Positions 1 through 5,951 are shown, numbered from the stretch's first letter. The stretch is DNA of 6,329 nucleotides from Acidobacteriota bacterium (GCA_030610025.1 JAUWSP010000169.1:1-6329); one strand, 5' to 3'. A program made the numbers and translations. Notes: generated by a model from the sequence alone, not told the origin.

Positions 1-57
1 CGGCCGATCTTTGAGGTCCTAGGGCCAACAAAGATGATCGCTATCGTGTAGAGGCCC

Positions 58-207
58 GTCCAGGTGGTTCGCAGGGGGACGGCGGCGGCTACTCAGACTA
101 TGACGGACGGGCAGCCGCCTTGTCTCATCATCGCGCGGGATCTCTTGTGCTCTGTGAAGGTTCTTGCGCTGCGCTCGACTCGGCACCCCCTGTCGAACCA
201 CCTGGAC
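58..207. repeat. Inverted repeat, 14-bp arms, in gene-free left flank
   Basis: GTCCAGGTGGTTCG at 58-71 is exactly inverted at 194-207. The homology continues inward (CAGGGGG at 72-78 against CCCCCTG at 186-192) with one extra base on the right arm. A smaller inverted pair, GGCGGCT (84-90) and AGCCGCC (113-119), sits inside. The 12-mer TCCAGGTGGTTC occurs a third time, in direct orientation, at 351-362. Bases 1-383 contain no reading frame that I recognise as a protein. The repeats suggest a non-autonomous element, a remnant of one, or a structured intergenic spacer, but no transposase or target duplication is visible. Confidence 0.6.
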
Positions 208-232
208 GAACCTCTCGGAACCGACGGTGCCA

Positions 233-309
233 GATCGGCCAAGGGGTCTCCTGAGTCGGAGGGGCATGGTCGGGTGAGGCCGCAGACTCAGGAGACCCCT
301 TGGTCGATC
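233..309. repeat. Long near-perfect inverted repeat (25-bp arms, 27-nt loop)
   Basis: Bases 233-257 pair with 285-309 at 24 of 25 positions. The only mismatch, G238 with T304, would be a G-U wobble in a plus-strand RNA. The central 19 bp (239-257 against 285-303) are perfect, with the core GGGGTCTCCTGAGTC. The loop is 258-284. The element lies 75 bp downstream of the 3' end of the minus-strand glycosyltransferase gene. No T-tract follows on either strand, so it is not a classical intrinsic terminator. A dispersed hairpin repeat, a mobile-element end pair or a bidirectional transcript-end structure are all possible. Confidence 0.75.
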
Positions 310-374
310 CCATGCTCCCGGATACCCATCCAGGGTTCGGCGTGGGAACCTCCAGGTGGTTCCTGCATGGGATC
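306..374. repeat. Second hairpin abutting the long inverted repeat
   Basis: GATCCCATGC (306-315) is perfectly inverted as GCATGGGATC (365-374). Inside it GGAACC (345-350) pairs with GGTTCC (358-363) across a 7-nt loop. It starts 10 bp beyond the stop codon of the glycosyltransferase gene, on the downstream side for minus-strand transcription. It shares its GATC end with the 233-309 repeat. It may protect or define the 3' end of the glycosyltransferase mRNA, although there is no U-tract. Confidence 0.5.
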
Positions 375-383
375 AGGGGTCGC

Positions 384-1430
384 TCAGGTACCGGTGCTCG
401 TGCCGATCGCCAGCTTTCGCCACCAATAACGCAGGTGACCCAAGGGAAAGGCGATGGCGCAGTTCAGGTAGTAGAGCCAGTGCAGCGGTACCGCGGCGAG
501 CAGGAAAGTCGCCCCCCTCTTGGACGACAGGAATCGGTAGAAGTCCCTATTCAGCCAGAGCAGGGCTGCCATGGTCACACCCGTCAGAAGAGCCCAGCGA
601 GGCTCGACCAGGGCCAGGAAGAGGGATGCCAACAAGAGAACGACCGCCCCAGCGCTCAACCGCCCGGTCCATCCGAGATTGAGCTCGTCGGCCGGACCTT
701 CCCGACCAGCCAGCAGCTCACTCCAGGGTATTCCCCGATCCAGCAGGTCACTCTGCACTACGCTGCGCAGAGACCATGCCTTGTGGTGCTTGACCTGCAC
801 CTCTCTGGCCAGGCGAATACGCCGACCCGAGGCCCTCAGGCGATACCCCAACTCGATGTCCTCGATGGTAGGACGGGGGTAGCGGGCCTCGTCGAAGCCA
901 CCCAGATCGAGAAAGACGCGACGGCGAACCGCACCGCAACCGGCCCAGAACGTAGAGGCGTCGGGGCTCCCCTGCTGATGAACCCAGTGGTGCTGCAGAT
1001 TCTTGTATTGAGCCACCCACCCTGGGGCTGCGGGCTCGTCGTCATAGGACCCGAACAGGGCATCCAAGGCCTCACCATCGCGCAATTCGAACGCTGCCCG
1101 GCTCAGAGTGTCCGGGCCGACACTGCAGTCGGCGTCGAGGAACAGAAGGAACTCACCTCGAGCCTGCCCGGCCCCCAGATTCCGGGCCACCGCGGGCCCC
1201 TGCTGTCCCCGGGTCCGTAGAAGTCGGGCGCCCGACTTCTCCGCTGTGGCGCGGGAGTCATCCGTCGAGCCGTCATCCACGACCAGAAGCTCGTAGTCTC
1301 TGAAAGACGATCGGCGCAGAGCTTCGAGGGAGTCTCGAAATACCTGCCCCCCGTTCAGGACGGGGACTACGACAGAGAAAAAGGGGCGCCTTTCAGAGGC
1401 GTCGCCCGTGGATGCTGGGTCGGTTGTCAC
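384..1430 (-). CDS. Family 2 glycosyltransferase with C-terminal membrane segments
   Basis: This 348-residue protein probably transfers a sugar from a nucleotide-sugar donor to a membrane-associated acceptor such as a lipid-linked or surface polysaccharide. The GT-A fold is clear. A beta strand PFFSVVVPVLN (about 16-26) is followed by VVDDGSTDDS (50-59) and GPAVARNLG (78-86). The metal-binding DxD is FLDADCS (97-103, D99 and D101). A late acidic motif, TIEDIELGYRL (188-198), is the usual place of the catalytic base. Hydrophobic stretches near 259-276, 279-294 and 307-332 look like membrane helices, so the enzyme is probably anchored with its active site in the cytoplasm. The start is GTG, and a purine-rich GAAGAGA lies upstream as a modest ribosome site. 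It is transcribed away from the rest of the window, with no sugar-biosynthesis neighbour here, so the product cannot be named. Family assignment is firm; the substrate is unknown. Confidence 0.93.
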   Translation of the reverse strand: MTTDPASTGDASERRPFFSVVVPVLNGGQVFRDSLEALRRSSFRDYELLVVDDGSTDDSRATAEKSGARLLRTRGQQGPAVARNLGAGQARGEFLLFLDADCSVGPDTLSRAAFELRDGEALDALFGSYDDEPAAPGWVAQYKNLQHHWVHQQGSPDASTFWAGCGAVRRRVFLDLGGFDEARYPRPTIEDIELGYRLRASGRRIRLAREVQVKHHKAWSLRSVVQSDLLDRGIPWSELLAGREGPADELNLGWTGRLSAGAVVLLLASLFLALVEPRWALLTGVTMAALLWLNRDFYRFLSSKRGATFLLAAVPLHWLYYLNCAIAFPLGHLRYWWRKLAIGTSTGT

Positions 1431-1662
1431 TTCGAGAATCTCTTCGTCGTGAGGGTTGGAACCCGCCTACTTCGTGGCTGTCTCAGTCGTCATGCCTGCA
1501 GGAGTCCGAACAGGCTCGGCAGTCCGTCAGACCGATCTCGAGCGCCATTCCGATCCTTCCTACATCCCGACCATCGCTCGGATAGTCTAGCGAAACCCGT
1601 GCGAGCTCTGTCAGCGAGAGCTATTCCATGGACCCGATGTGGAGGGTGGAGGCAGCGCGGAG

Positions 1663-1910
1663 CTCTCCCTCCGATCTTGCGATCGGAGAGAGAGGATTGG
1701 GAGGTTCCGTTTGGGGTTGGTTGGTTTCGACTTTACCCTGGTGATTTCCAGGGAATGGGATAGGAATGTCTAGAGGCGTTCGAGATCTTGAGATCTCCGA
1801 TAGAGTAGGTAGGACGAACTCTTCGAAAGGGGAACCTCCCAGTCAATACTCTCCAGCTCTTTCGAGCTTTGTTGGAGACATGATAGCAGCTTGTGAAGAA
1901 ATTCACAAGC
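1663..1910. ncRNA. Candidate structured RNA, strand undecided
   Basis: Seven inverted repeats fall within about 250 nt and nest in a compatible way. They are: 1669-1676/1681-1688 (8 bp, loop TTGC, extended by 1663-1666/1689-1692 across a 2-nt bulge); a long-range stem 1695-1708/1831-1844 (14 bp, one U-G); an internal stem 1725-1730/1823-1828; hairpins 1736-1741/1748-1753 and 1782-1787/1792-1797 inside it; then 1855-1859/1864-1868 with outer 1851-1854/1874-1877; and 1889-1897/1902-1910 (9 bp, loop GAAA). An enclosing stem with internal hairpins resembles a folded RNA more than a protein operator. The U-G pair in the long stem would pair only if the plus strand is transcribed. On the minus strand two loops become GNRA-type (GCAA, GAAA), and the element would then sit in the glycosyltransferase leader. 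I do not recognise a known RNA family, and no promoter or terminator is evident. Confidence 0.35.
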
Positions 1911-2077
1911 CCCCGAAGAGGACCCCACTCGTCCGGTCCGATTCGCCAGAATCCAACCTCAGAAGCCACTCCGACCAGGACCCTGATTCTCCGGGCTGGA
2001 GTCCACCCTCATAGAACTCCCCGGAGCCATCGCCAGGCTCCAGGGAGCCGGCAAGATCCGTCGAGCCGACGATACCA

Positions 2078-2097
2078 GCTCGACAGAATCGTCGAGC
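2078..2097. promoter_or_regulatory. Predicted activator-binding inverted repeat (UAS 1)
   Basis: A perfect inverted repeat, GCTCGAC-N6-GTCGAGC, is centred about 85 bp upstream of the -24 GG of the adjacent sigma-54 promoter, roughly -110 from the expected transcript start. That is a normal position for an NtrC-family enhancer site. The core TCGAC-AGAATC-GTCGA matches the repeat at 6008-6025 in both arms and in the spacer pattern RRAATY. An extra half-site, GTCGAGC, lies at 2060-2066, 31 bp upstream of the right arm and in the same orientation, which might allow binding of a second dimer. The predicted binder is the response regulator encoded at 4503-5885, whose C-terminus carries a Fis-type helix-turn-helix. 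Confidence 0.65.
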
Positions 2098-2170
2098 GAA
2101 GGCTCCCATGCTTTTCCGTCTCCGGCTTGCAATTCCTTGAACAATAAGCACTTACGAAGCTCTCAGCCGT

Positions 2171-2186
2171 TGGCACGATCTCTGCT
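2171..2186 (+). promoter_or_regulatory. Sigma-54 (-24/-12) promoter of exported-protein gene
   Basis: TGGCACG (2171-2177), four bases, then CTGCT (2182-2186) fit the consensus TGGCACG-N4-TTGCW with a single substitution (C for the first T). The invariant GG (2172-2173) and GC (2184-2185) are exactly 10 bp apart. The preceding base is T, also as in the consensus. The transcript should start near 2197, giving a leader of about 64 nt before the ATG at 2261. With the upstream inverted repeat and the sigma-54 activator gene nearby, the call is strong. Confidence 0.87.
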
Positions 2187-2207
2187 ATAGCTTCTCTCGT
2201 GAAGGAA

Positions 2208-2264
2208 ATGAGCTACAAGTCGAACCAAGAACCCAAGACGGCAAGCGGAGGAACAACATCATGA
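2208..2264 (+). CDS. Possible 18-codon leader peptide coupled to exported-protein gene
   Basis: An ATG at 2208, about 11 nt after the predicted transcript start, opens a frame of 18 codons (MSYKSNQEPKTASGGTTS). It stops at TGA 2262-2264, overlapping the ATG (2261) of the next gene as ATGA. This is the arrangement of translational coupling. The only upstream ribosome-site candidate is GAAGGAA, which touches the start and is too close to be good. The peptide resembles nothing I know, and its DNA also contains the strong ribosome site of the next gene (GGAGG, 2247-2251). It may be fortuitous. Confidence 0.2.
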   Translation: MSYKSNQEPKTASGGTTS

Positions 2265-2779
2265 AACGGATCGCGATAAGCATGACCCTGACCGGCCTGG
2301 CGGCTCTCCTGGTAACCATCCCAGCCCTGGCGCAAGAGAGCTCACAGAAGGTGCGAGGAGAAGTCATCCAAGTCCAACAGCAGCAAGAGACCCAGAACCA
2401 GGGTGAATTCGATCACTTCACCATCAGAACCCGCCAGGGTGAGGAGATGCAGCTCAGGCTCGGTGCGGCTGGCCAGTGCGCCGACTGCGTGCAGGTCGGA
2501 GACCAGGTTCGCGCCCGGGTCATGCAGGGATCTGGAGAACAGGTTGGACAAATCCAGTCGATGAAGGTGAAGCGCAACGGAGAGATGAATTCCTACACGA
2601 GCCAGGATGGCCAGATGGTCTCCGCTCAGCAGCGGCTCCGTGACGGTTCCGGAGCGGGACAGCAGCGCGGCAACAACAAGGGAGCCGGGAATGGCAACTG
2701 TCAAGGCGGAGGTCAGGGTGGTGGCAACCGTGGCGGTGGTAGTGGTGGCGGTGGCGGTGGCGGCGGCGGCGGTCGATGA
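2261..2779 (+). CDS. Exported small protein with CxxC motif and polyglycine tail
   Basis: The 172-residue product begins with a clear Sec signal peptide: MKR, a hydrophobic core to about residue 19, and a probable cut after ALA at 24/25. The mature part starts with a compact beta-rich stretch (about 30-105) of alternating hydrophobic residues (VRGEVIQV, FDHFTIRT, EMQLRLG, VGDQVRARV, GQIQSMKVKR). This suggests a small beta-barrel or OB-like fold, which is an inference from pattern. It contains CADC (C73, C76), which could be a disulfide or metal pair. A third Cys (C147) lies in the tail. Residues from about 129 on are Gly/Gln/Asn/Arg rich and end in a run of about ten Gly. A strong GGAGG lies 9 nt before the ATG. 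The gene stands alone between a sigma-54 promoter and an intrinsic terminator, so it is a monocistronic target, probably of the adjacent regulator. I do not recognise the family. A periplasmic, surface or matrix-associated role is possible. Confidence 0.88.
   Translation: MKRIAISMTLTGLAALLVTIPALAQESSQKVRGEVIQVQQQQETQNQGEFDHFTIRTRQGEEMQLRLGAAGQCADCVQVGDQVRARVMQGSGEQVGQIQSMKVKRNGEMNSYTSQDGQMVSAQQRLRDGSGAGQQRGNNKGAGNGNCQGGGQGGGNRGGGSGGGGGGGGGGR
2732..2773 (+). repeat. GGN triplet repeat encoding the polyglycine tail
   Basis: A run of GGN codons (GGC/GGT, interrupted once by AGT) ends three codons or fewer before the stop. Triplet repeats of this kind can gain or lose units by slippage without shifting the frame, so the tail length may vary between strains. 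The strand-biased G content also makes the region prone to sequencing error. Confidence 0.7.
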
Positions 2780-2807
2780 GCCGCGACGAAGCATCGCGCA
2801 GGAGCCA

Positions 2808-2833
2808 GGGGGCGGCCCAGGCCGCCCCCTTTT
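2808..2833 (+). terminator. Intrinsic terminator after exported-protein gene
   Basis: GGGGGCGGC (2808-2816), tetraloop CCAG, GCCGCCCCC (2821-2829), then TTTT (2830-2833). The 9-bp all-GC stem plus U-tract lies 28 bp after the stop at 2779. It should insulate the downstream histidine kinase gene from the sigma-54 transcript. This leaves only about 47 bp for a separate kinase promoter. A weak sigma-70-like pair (TTCGCT at 2845, TAGGAT at 2869, 18-bp spacer) can be drawn there but is not convincing. Confidence 0.9.
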
Positions 2834-2880
2834 CATGCCTGGGGCTTCGCTCGTCTCGCACACCACGCTAGGATGAGTCC

Positions 2881-4506
2881 GTGAGCCCAGCGCGAGCCCG
2901 TGCCCTTGTGGCCTTGTCCCTGCTTCTGGCTGTCCTGCTCTTCAGCTGGACCGTCCTCGAGGCACGTCGCCAACGCAGTCAAGTTCAGGAGACGCTGACG
3001 GCTCAGGCCACCGTCTTGGCCGGCTCGCTCGGACCCGGCCTGGTCGCCGCCTCTCATGCCAGCCGGGAATTGGACGAAATCATCTCGTGGAAAATCCTCG
3101 ACAATGCGCGCCTCCTGGCAGAGCTGCGCCTCGCGGGGAGGGATGATCAGGAGCATCTCGAAGAGCTGGCTGCCGATAACGGCCTCGACTCGGTCGTCTT
3201 CTTCGACTCTGAACAGCAGCAACGGCAGCTGCTGGGCGAAGGAGTGCCCGAGACGGTGAAAGCGGACCTGCAGGATCTGTTCGATGGAAAGGCCGACGAG
3301 GTGGTCCTGGGCACCTCTCTGGAGGAGGGCATCGAACATCTGGGAGCCGCGGTCAGAACGGCCTCAGGAGGGGTGGTTCTGGTACGGATTCACCCCTCTA
3401 CAGCGCGGACCTTCGCACGCCGTCTCGGTGTCGAGAACCTCCTGAGAGGGCTGGTCGGCTCGGGTGGGGTGCTGTACCTGAGCTACCGGGAGGAGCCGTC
3501 GGAGAGCGTCGCAGAGGTGGCATGGGATGCCGGTCCAGTGCCGCCCAATCCACCCTCGGAACAGCAGTTGTTCGACCTCCGGGGCGAGACCGCATTCGAA
3601 GTGGAGATGCCGATTGACTCTCCAGCCGGCACCCGTGCAACTCTTCGTGTCGGACTGGATGGCAGTGCTTTGCAACGGGCAGCCACTCAGACCATGTGGA
3701 GGTCGTTGCTCGTCGGGTTGGTCCTGACCGGCTTTGCGGTGAGTGCCGCAGGCTTCGCCGTCGTCAGCCGCTTGCGAGCGCGCGAGCGTGAGGAAGCGGG
3801 TAAGAGGCTCGCCGAGGCCGAGACCGCCCGGCGACGCAGCGAGCGCCTCGCCGCGGCCGGAGCCCTGACCGCGGGCATGGCGCACGAGGTTCGGAGCCCC
3901 CTGAATGCCATCGGCCTCGCCGCCCAACGCTTGGAGCGGAAACTGTCGCACGAGAGCGACCTGCAGCAGATAGCAGGTCGAATTCGTGTCGAGGTCGATC
4001 GACTGGAGGGCGTCTTGCGGGGATTTCTGGAGTTGGCGAGCCCGGTGTCGGACCGCCGCTCTGAGAACGACCTCGCTGATGTGGCCCGCGAAGTGCAGGA
4101 CCTGCTATCCGACGAAGCTGCGGATCGAGGCGTGCACCTGGACGATGTCGGTGGCTCGGCCTCGACGAGGGCGGACCGAGAATCGATCCATCGGGCCATC
4201 GTCAACCTTGTTCGCAACGCCATCCAAGCGAGCCCTCCGGGAGGACGAGTTACCGTGATGGCCGAGAAGAGTGACGGAAGGGCCCTGCTTCGTATTCAGG
4301 ATCAGGGGGCAGGGCTCGACCCAGACCTGGAAGGCAGGTTCTTCGACCCTTTCGTGACCGGCAGGAACACCGGCACCGGCCTGGGGCTGGCGCTGGTCAA
4401 GCGCGTCGCCGAGGAGCACGGTGGATCCATCACTCTTGCCAACCGTGACGGCGGCGGTGCAGAGGCCACCTTGAGTCTTCCACTCGATGAAAAAGGAGAG
4501 ACATGA
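2881..4506 (+). CDS. Membrane sensor histidine kinase (NtrB/ZraS-like output)
   Basis: This 541-residue kinase should autophosphorylate on His in response to an envelope signal and pass the phosphate to the regulator encoded next to it. A first membrane helix spans about 8-26. A periplasmic segment (about 27-272) contains stretches such as LDSVVFFDS (102-110) and GGVLYLSYR (195-203) that recall PAS/Cache sensor folds. A second helix spans about 274-295. A charged helix (298-322) leads straight into the dimerisation domain with GMAHEVRSPLNAI, the phospho-acceptor being H335. No clear HAMP domain is seen. The ATPase domain has an N-box VNLVRNAIQ (N446), G1 DQGAG (474-478), F-box RFFDPF and G2 GTGLGLALV (498-506), all intact. 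The GTG start is forced: an in-frame TAG lies at 2869-2871 and no other start intervenes. AGGA sits 7 nt upstream as ribosome site. The gene overlaps the regulator by ATGA, so the two are translationally coupled. The ligand is unknown. Confidence 0.95.
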   Translation: MSPARARALVALSLLLAVLLFSWTVLEARRQRSQVQETLTAQATVLAGSLGPGLVAASHASRELDEIISWKILDNARLLAELRLAGRDDQEHLEELAADNGLDSVVFFDSEQQQRQLLGEGVPETVKADLQDLFDGKADEVVLGTSLEEGIEHLGAAVRTASGGVVLVRIHPSTARTFARRLGVENLLRGLVGSGGVLYLSYREEPSESVAEVAWDAGPVPPNPPSEQQLFDLRGETAFEVEMPIDSPAGTRATLRVGLDGSALQRAATQTMWRSLLVGLVLTGFAVSAAGFAVVSRLRAREREEAGKRLAEAETARRRSERLAAAGALTAGMAHEVRSPLNAIGLAAQRLERKLSHESDLQQIAGRIRVEVDRLEGVLRGFLELASPVSDRRSENDLADVAREVQDLLSDEAADRGVHLDDVGGSASTRADRESIHRAIVNLVRNAIQASPPGGRVTVMAEKSDGRALLRIQDQGAGLDPDLEGRFFDPFVTGRNTGTGLGLALVKRVAEEHGGSITLANRDGGGAEATLSLPLDEKGET

Positions 4507-5885
4507 GCCTGGACGGAAGAGTTCTGATCGTCGAGGACGATGCCGCGCAACGAGAGATGCTCGTGGGGTTCCTGCGGGACCTGGGAGTCGAGACCGAGGA
4601 GGCCGAGGACGGCCGCCAGGCGCTCGATTTGATGAGCAGCCAGCTGATCGATCTTGTCGTCACCGACCTCCGAATGCCGAAGATGGAGGGCTCCGAGCTA
4701 CTGCGGGAGATCAAATCCCTCAACCCCGAGGTCGGCGTGGTATTGGTAACCGCCTTCGGCACGGTGCAAGGAGCTGTCGAGTCTCTGCAGGCCGGAGCCT
4801 GCGACTACCTGCTCAAGCCTCTCGATCTGGACGAAGTGGAGCACGTCCTTCGTCGCTGCCTCGAAGAACGACAGCTACGGCGCGAAAACCGGGAGTTGAA
4901 ACAACGGCTCGGCGAAATCGAGTCGCTGCCCGGCATCGTCACCGCCGGGGGCGCCATGGCCGAGACCCTCTCGAAGGTGGCTCGGGTAGCTCCTTCCAAC
5001 GTTTCCGTGCTTCTCATGGGTGAGAGTGGTACAGGCAAAGAGCTCGTGGCCCGGGCCATCCACGCAGCCAGCCCAAGAGCCGATGGACCGTTCGTAGCCG
5101 TGAATGCTGCCGCCCTCTCCCCGACTCTCCTCGAGAGCGAGCTCTTCGGCCACGAGCGAGGCGCCTTCACTGGAGCCGATCGGACTCGCGCCGGCCGGTT
5201 CGAGAGCGCCGAAGGTGGCACGCTGTTCCTGGACGAGATCGGCGACCTGCCGTCCGAGATCCAGGTCAACCTGCTGCGGGTCCTGCAGGAGCGCACCATT
5301 GAAAGGGTCGGTTCCAATCGTTCCATTCCCGTCGACGTCAGGGTGGTGGCTGCCACTCACCACGATCTTCCGGCACGCATGCAGGAGGGCGAGTTCAGGG
5401 AGGATCTCTACTATCGCCTTGCTGTCGTCACCATCGAGCTGCCTCCTCTTCGGCTGCGACGATCCGACATTCCGGCGCTCGTAGACCACTTCCTCGGCAA
5501 ACATGCGGATGCCGCGGGCGGCGGGACAAAGAGCTTCTCGCGCGAGGCCATGGACCTGCTGGTACGGTACGACTTTCCAGGTAACGTGCGGGAGTTGGAG
5601 AACATCGTCCAGCGATGTCTGGTCCTGGCTCGCGGTGAGCTCATCAGTATCGACGATCTTCCGGCTTCAGTCCTGGGCGCCACCCAGCAGTCGTCAGGGG
5701 CCGACCTTGGGTCGGACGCTAGCCTGCCGGCACGAATCGCTGCCCTGGAGCGAACCGCCATCGACGAGGCCCTGGAGTCCGAGGACGGTAACCAGACGAG
5801 AGCGGCCTCCCGCCTGGGCATCTCCGAACGAGCCCTGCGCTACAAGCTGGCGAAATACCGGCAGGATTTGGAAGACGACTCGTAA
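4503..5885 (+). CDS. NtrC-family sigma-54-dependent response regulator
   Basis: This 460-residue protein is a three-domain enhancer-binding activator. The receiver domain (about 6-120) has the acidic pocket E11-D12-D13, phospho-acceptor D55 in VVTDLRMPK, T83 and K105. A linker coiled coil (about 119-140) follows. The AAA+ domain (about 146-385) has Walker A GESGTGKE (173-180), the sigma-54-contacting loop GAFTGA (220-225), Walker B GTLFLDEIGD (239-248) and the arginine-containing FREDLYYRL (298-306). A Fis-type helix-turn-helix (NQTRAASRLGISERALRYKL, 430-449) ends the protein. Length and domain order are typical of NtrC/ZraR/AtoC-type regulators. AAGGAG lies just before the ATG, which overlaps the kinase stop codon. 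It should be phosphorylated by that kinase and use ATP hydrolysis to open sigma-54 promoters. Two such promoters with matching upstream repeats flank the operon, making both neighbours its likely targets. I cannot name an ortholog. Confidence 0.97.
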   Translation: MSLDGRVLIVEDDAAQREMLVGFLRDLGVETEEAEDGRQALDLMSSQLIDLVVTDLRMPKMEGSELLREIKSLNPEVGVVLVTAFGTVQGAVESLQAGACDYLLKPLDLDEVEHVLRRCLEERQLRRENRELKQRLGEIESLPGIVTAGGAMAETLSKVARVAPSNVSVLLMGESGTGKELVARAIHAASPRADGPFVAVNAAALSPTLLESELFGHERGAFTGADRTRAGRFESAEGGTLFLDEIGDLPSEIQVNLLRVLQERTIERVGSNRSIPVDVRVVAATHHDLPARMQEGEFREDLYYRLAVVTIELPPLRLRRSDIPALVDHFLGKHADAAGGGTKSFSREAMDLLVRYDFPGNVRELENIVQRCLVLARGELISIDDLPASVLGATQQSSGADLGSDASLPARIAALERTAIDEALESEDGNQTRAASRLGISERALRYKLAKYRQDLEDDS

Positions 5886-5895
5886 GAGAGACTTC

Positions 5896-5919
5896 GTCCT
5901 GGGGACTGGGCCCCAGGAC
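5896..5919 (+). terminator. GC-rich hairpin after regulator gene (terminator-like)
   Basis: GTCCTGGGG (5896-5904) and CCCCAGGAC (5911-5919) form a perfect 9-bp stem with loop ACTGGG, starting 10 bp after the regulator's stop codon. No T-tract follows; a G-rich repeat does instead. It may end or stabilise the kinase/regulator transcript, but it is not a canonical intrinsic terminator. Confidence 0.5.
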
Positions 5920-5921
5920 TC

Positions 5922-5951
5922 GAGGGCTTGGGGGCTTGAGGGCTTGGGGGG
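5922..5951 (+). repeat. G-rich direct repeat with G-quadruplex pattern
   Basis: GAGGGCTTGGGGG occurs at 5922-5934 and again at 5938-5950, with a 16-bp period. The G-runs follow the pattern GGG-N3-GGGGG-N5-GGG-N3-GGGGGG (5924-5951), which meets the usual G-quadruplex rule on the plus strand. It lies between the regulator's 3' hairpin and the second activator site. Confidence 0.65.

Larger units (their letters stand above)
1431..2170. other. Long gene-free region between divergent genes
   Basis: About 740 bp separate the glycosyltransferase start from the sigma-54 promoter of the exported-protein gene. Open frames here are short, rich in Arg, Ser and Pro, and resemble no family I know, so I call none of them. 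The region holds a cluster of inverted repeats (1663-1910), a small hairpin GATTC-GCCA-GAATC at 1940-1953, an inverted pair GGAGCC/GGCTCC at 2023-2041, and the activator-binding repeat at 2078-2097. A promoter for the leftward glycosyltransferase gene is expected here, but I could not recognise a convincing one. Confidence 0.6.

Noticed and set aside
175..196. TCGAC-N12-GTCGA as a further operator
   Set aside because: The spacer is 12 nt instead of 6 and no sigma-54 promoter lies nearby.
217..232. TGGCACC on the minus strand as a -24 box
   Set aside because: At the required 10-bp distance the -12 dinucleotide is TC rather than GC.
300..1220. Long plus-strand open frame of 306 codons
   Set aside because: It lies antisense to the well-supported glycosyltransferase gene and has shadow-type composition rich in Gln, Pro and Arg.
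1613..1628. Minus-strand sigma-54-like element (TGG...GCT with 10-bp spacing of GG and GC) ahead of the glycosyltransferase
   Set aside because: Only the invariant dinucleotides fit; most of the CACG part and one base of the -12 box are wrong, and no activator repeat lies nearby.
1719..1731. GGTTGGTTTCGAC, identical to 6001-6013 at the left arm of UAS 2, as a third activator site
   Set aside because: The right arm GTCGAA is absent, no -24/-12 promoter follows, and a 13-bp match in a 6-kb window is not very improbable.
1449..1763. Open frame of 104 codons on the plus strand in the gene-free region
   Set aside because: Composition is Arg/Ser/Pro heavy, as expected of a chance frame in GC-rich DNA. 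It shows no domain and overlaps the inverted-repeat cluster.
1733..1969. Open frame of 78 codons on the minus strand
   Set aside because: It looks less random in composition but has no recognisable family or ribosome site, and it runs through several RNA-type inverted repeats. Support is not enough to call it.
3364..4223. Minus-strand frames of 195 and 178 codons within the kinase gene
   Set aside because: They are antisense shadows of a gene with complete, ordered kinase motifs.
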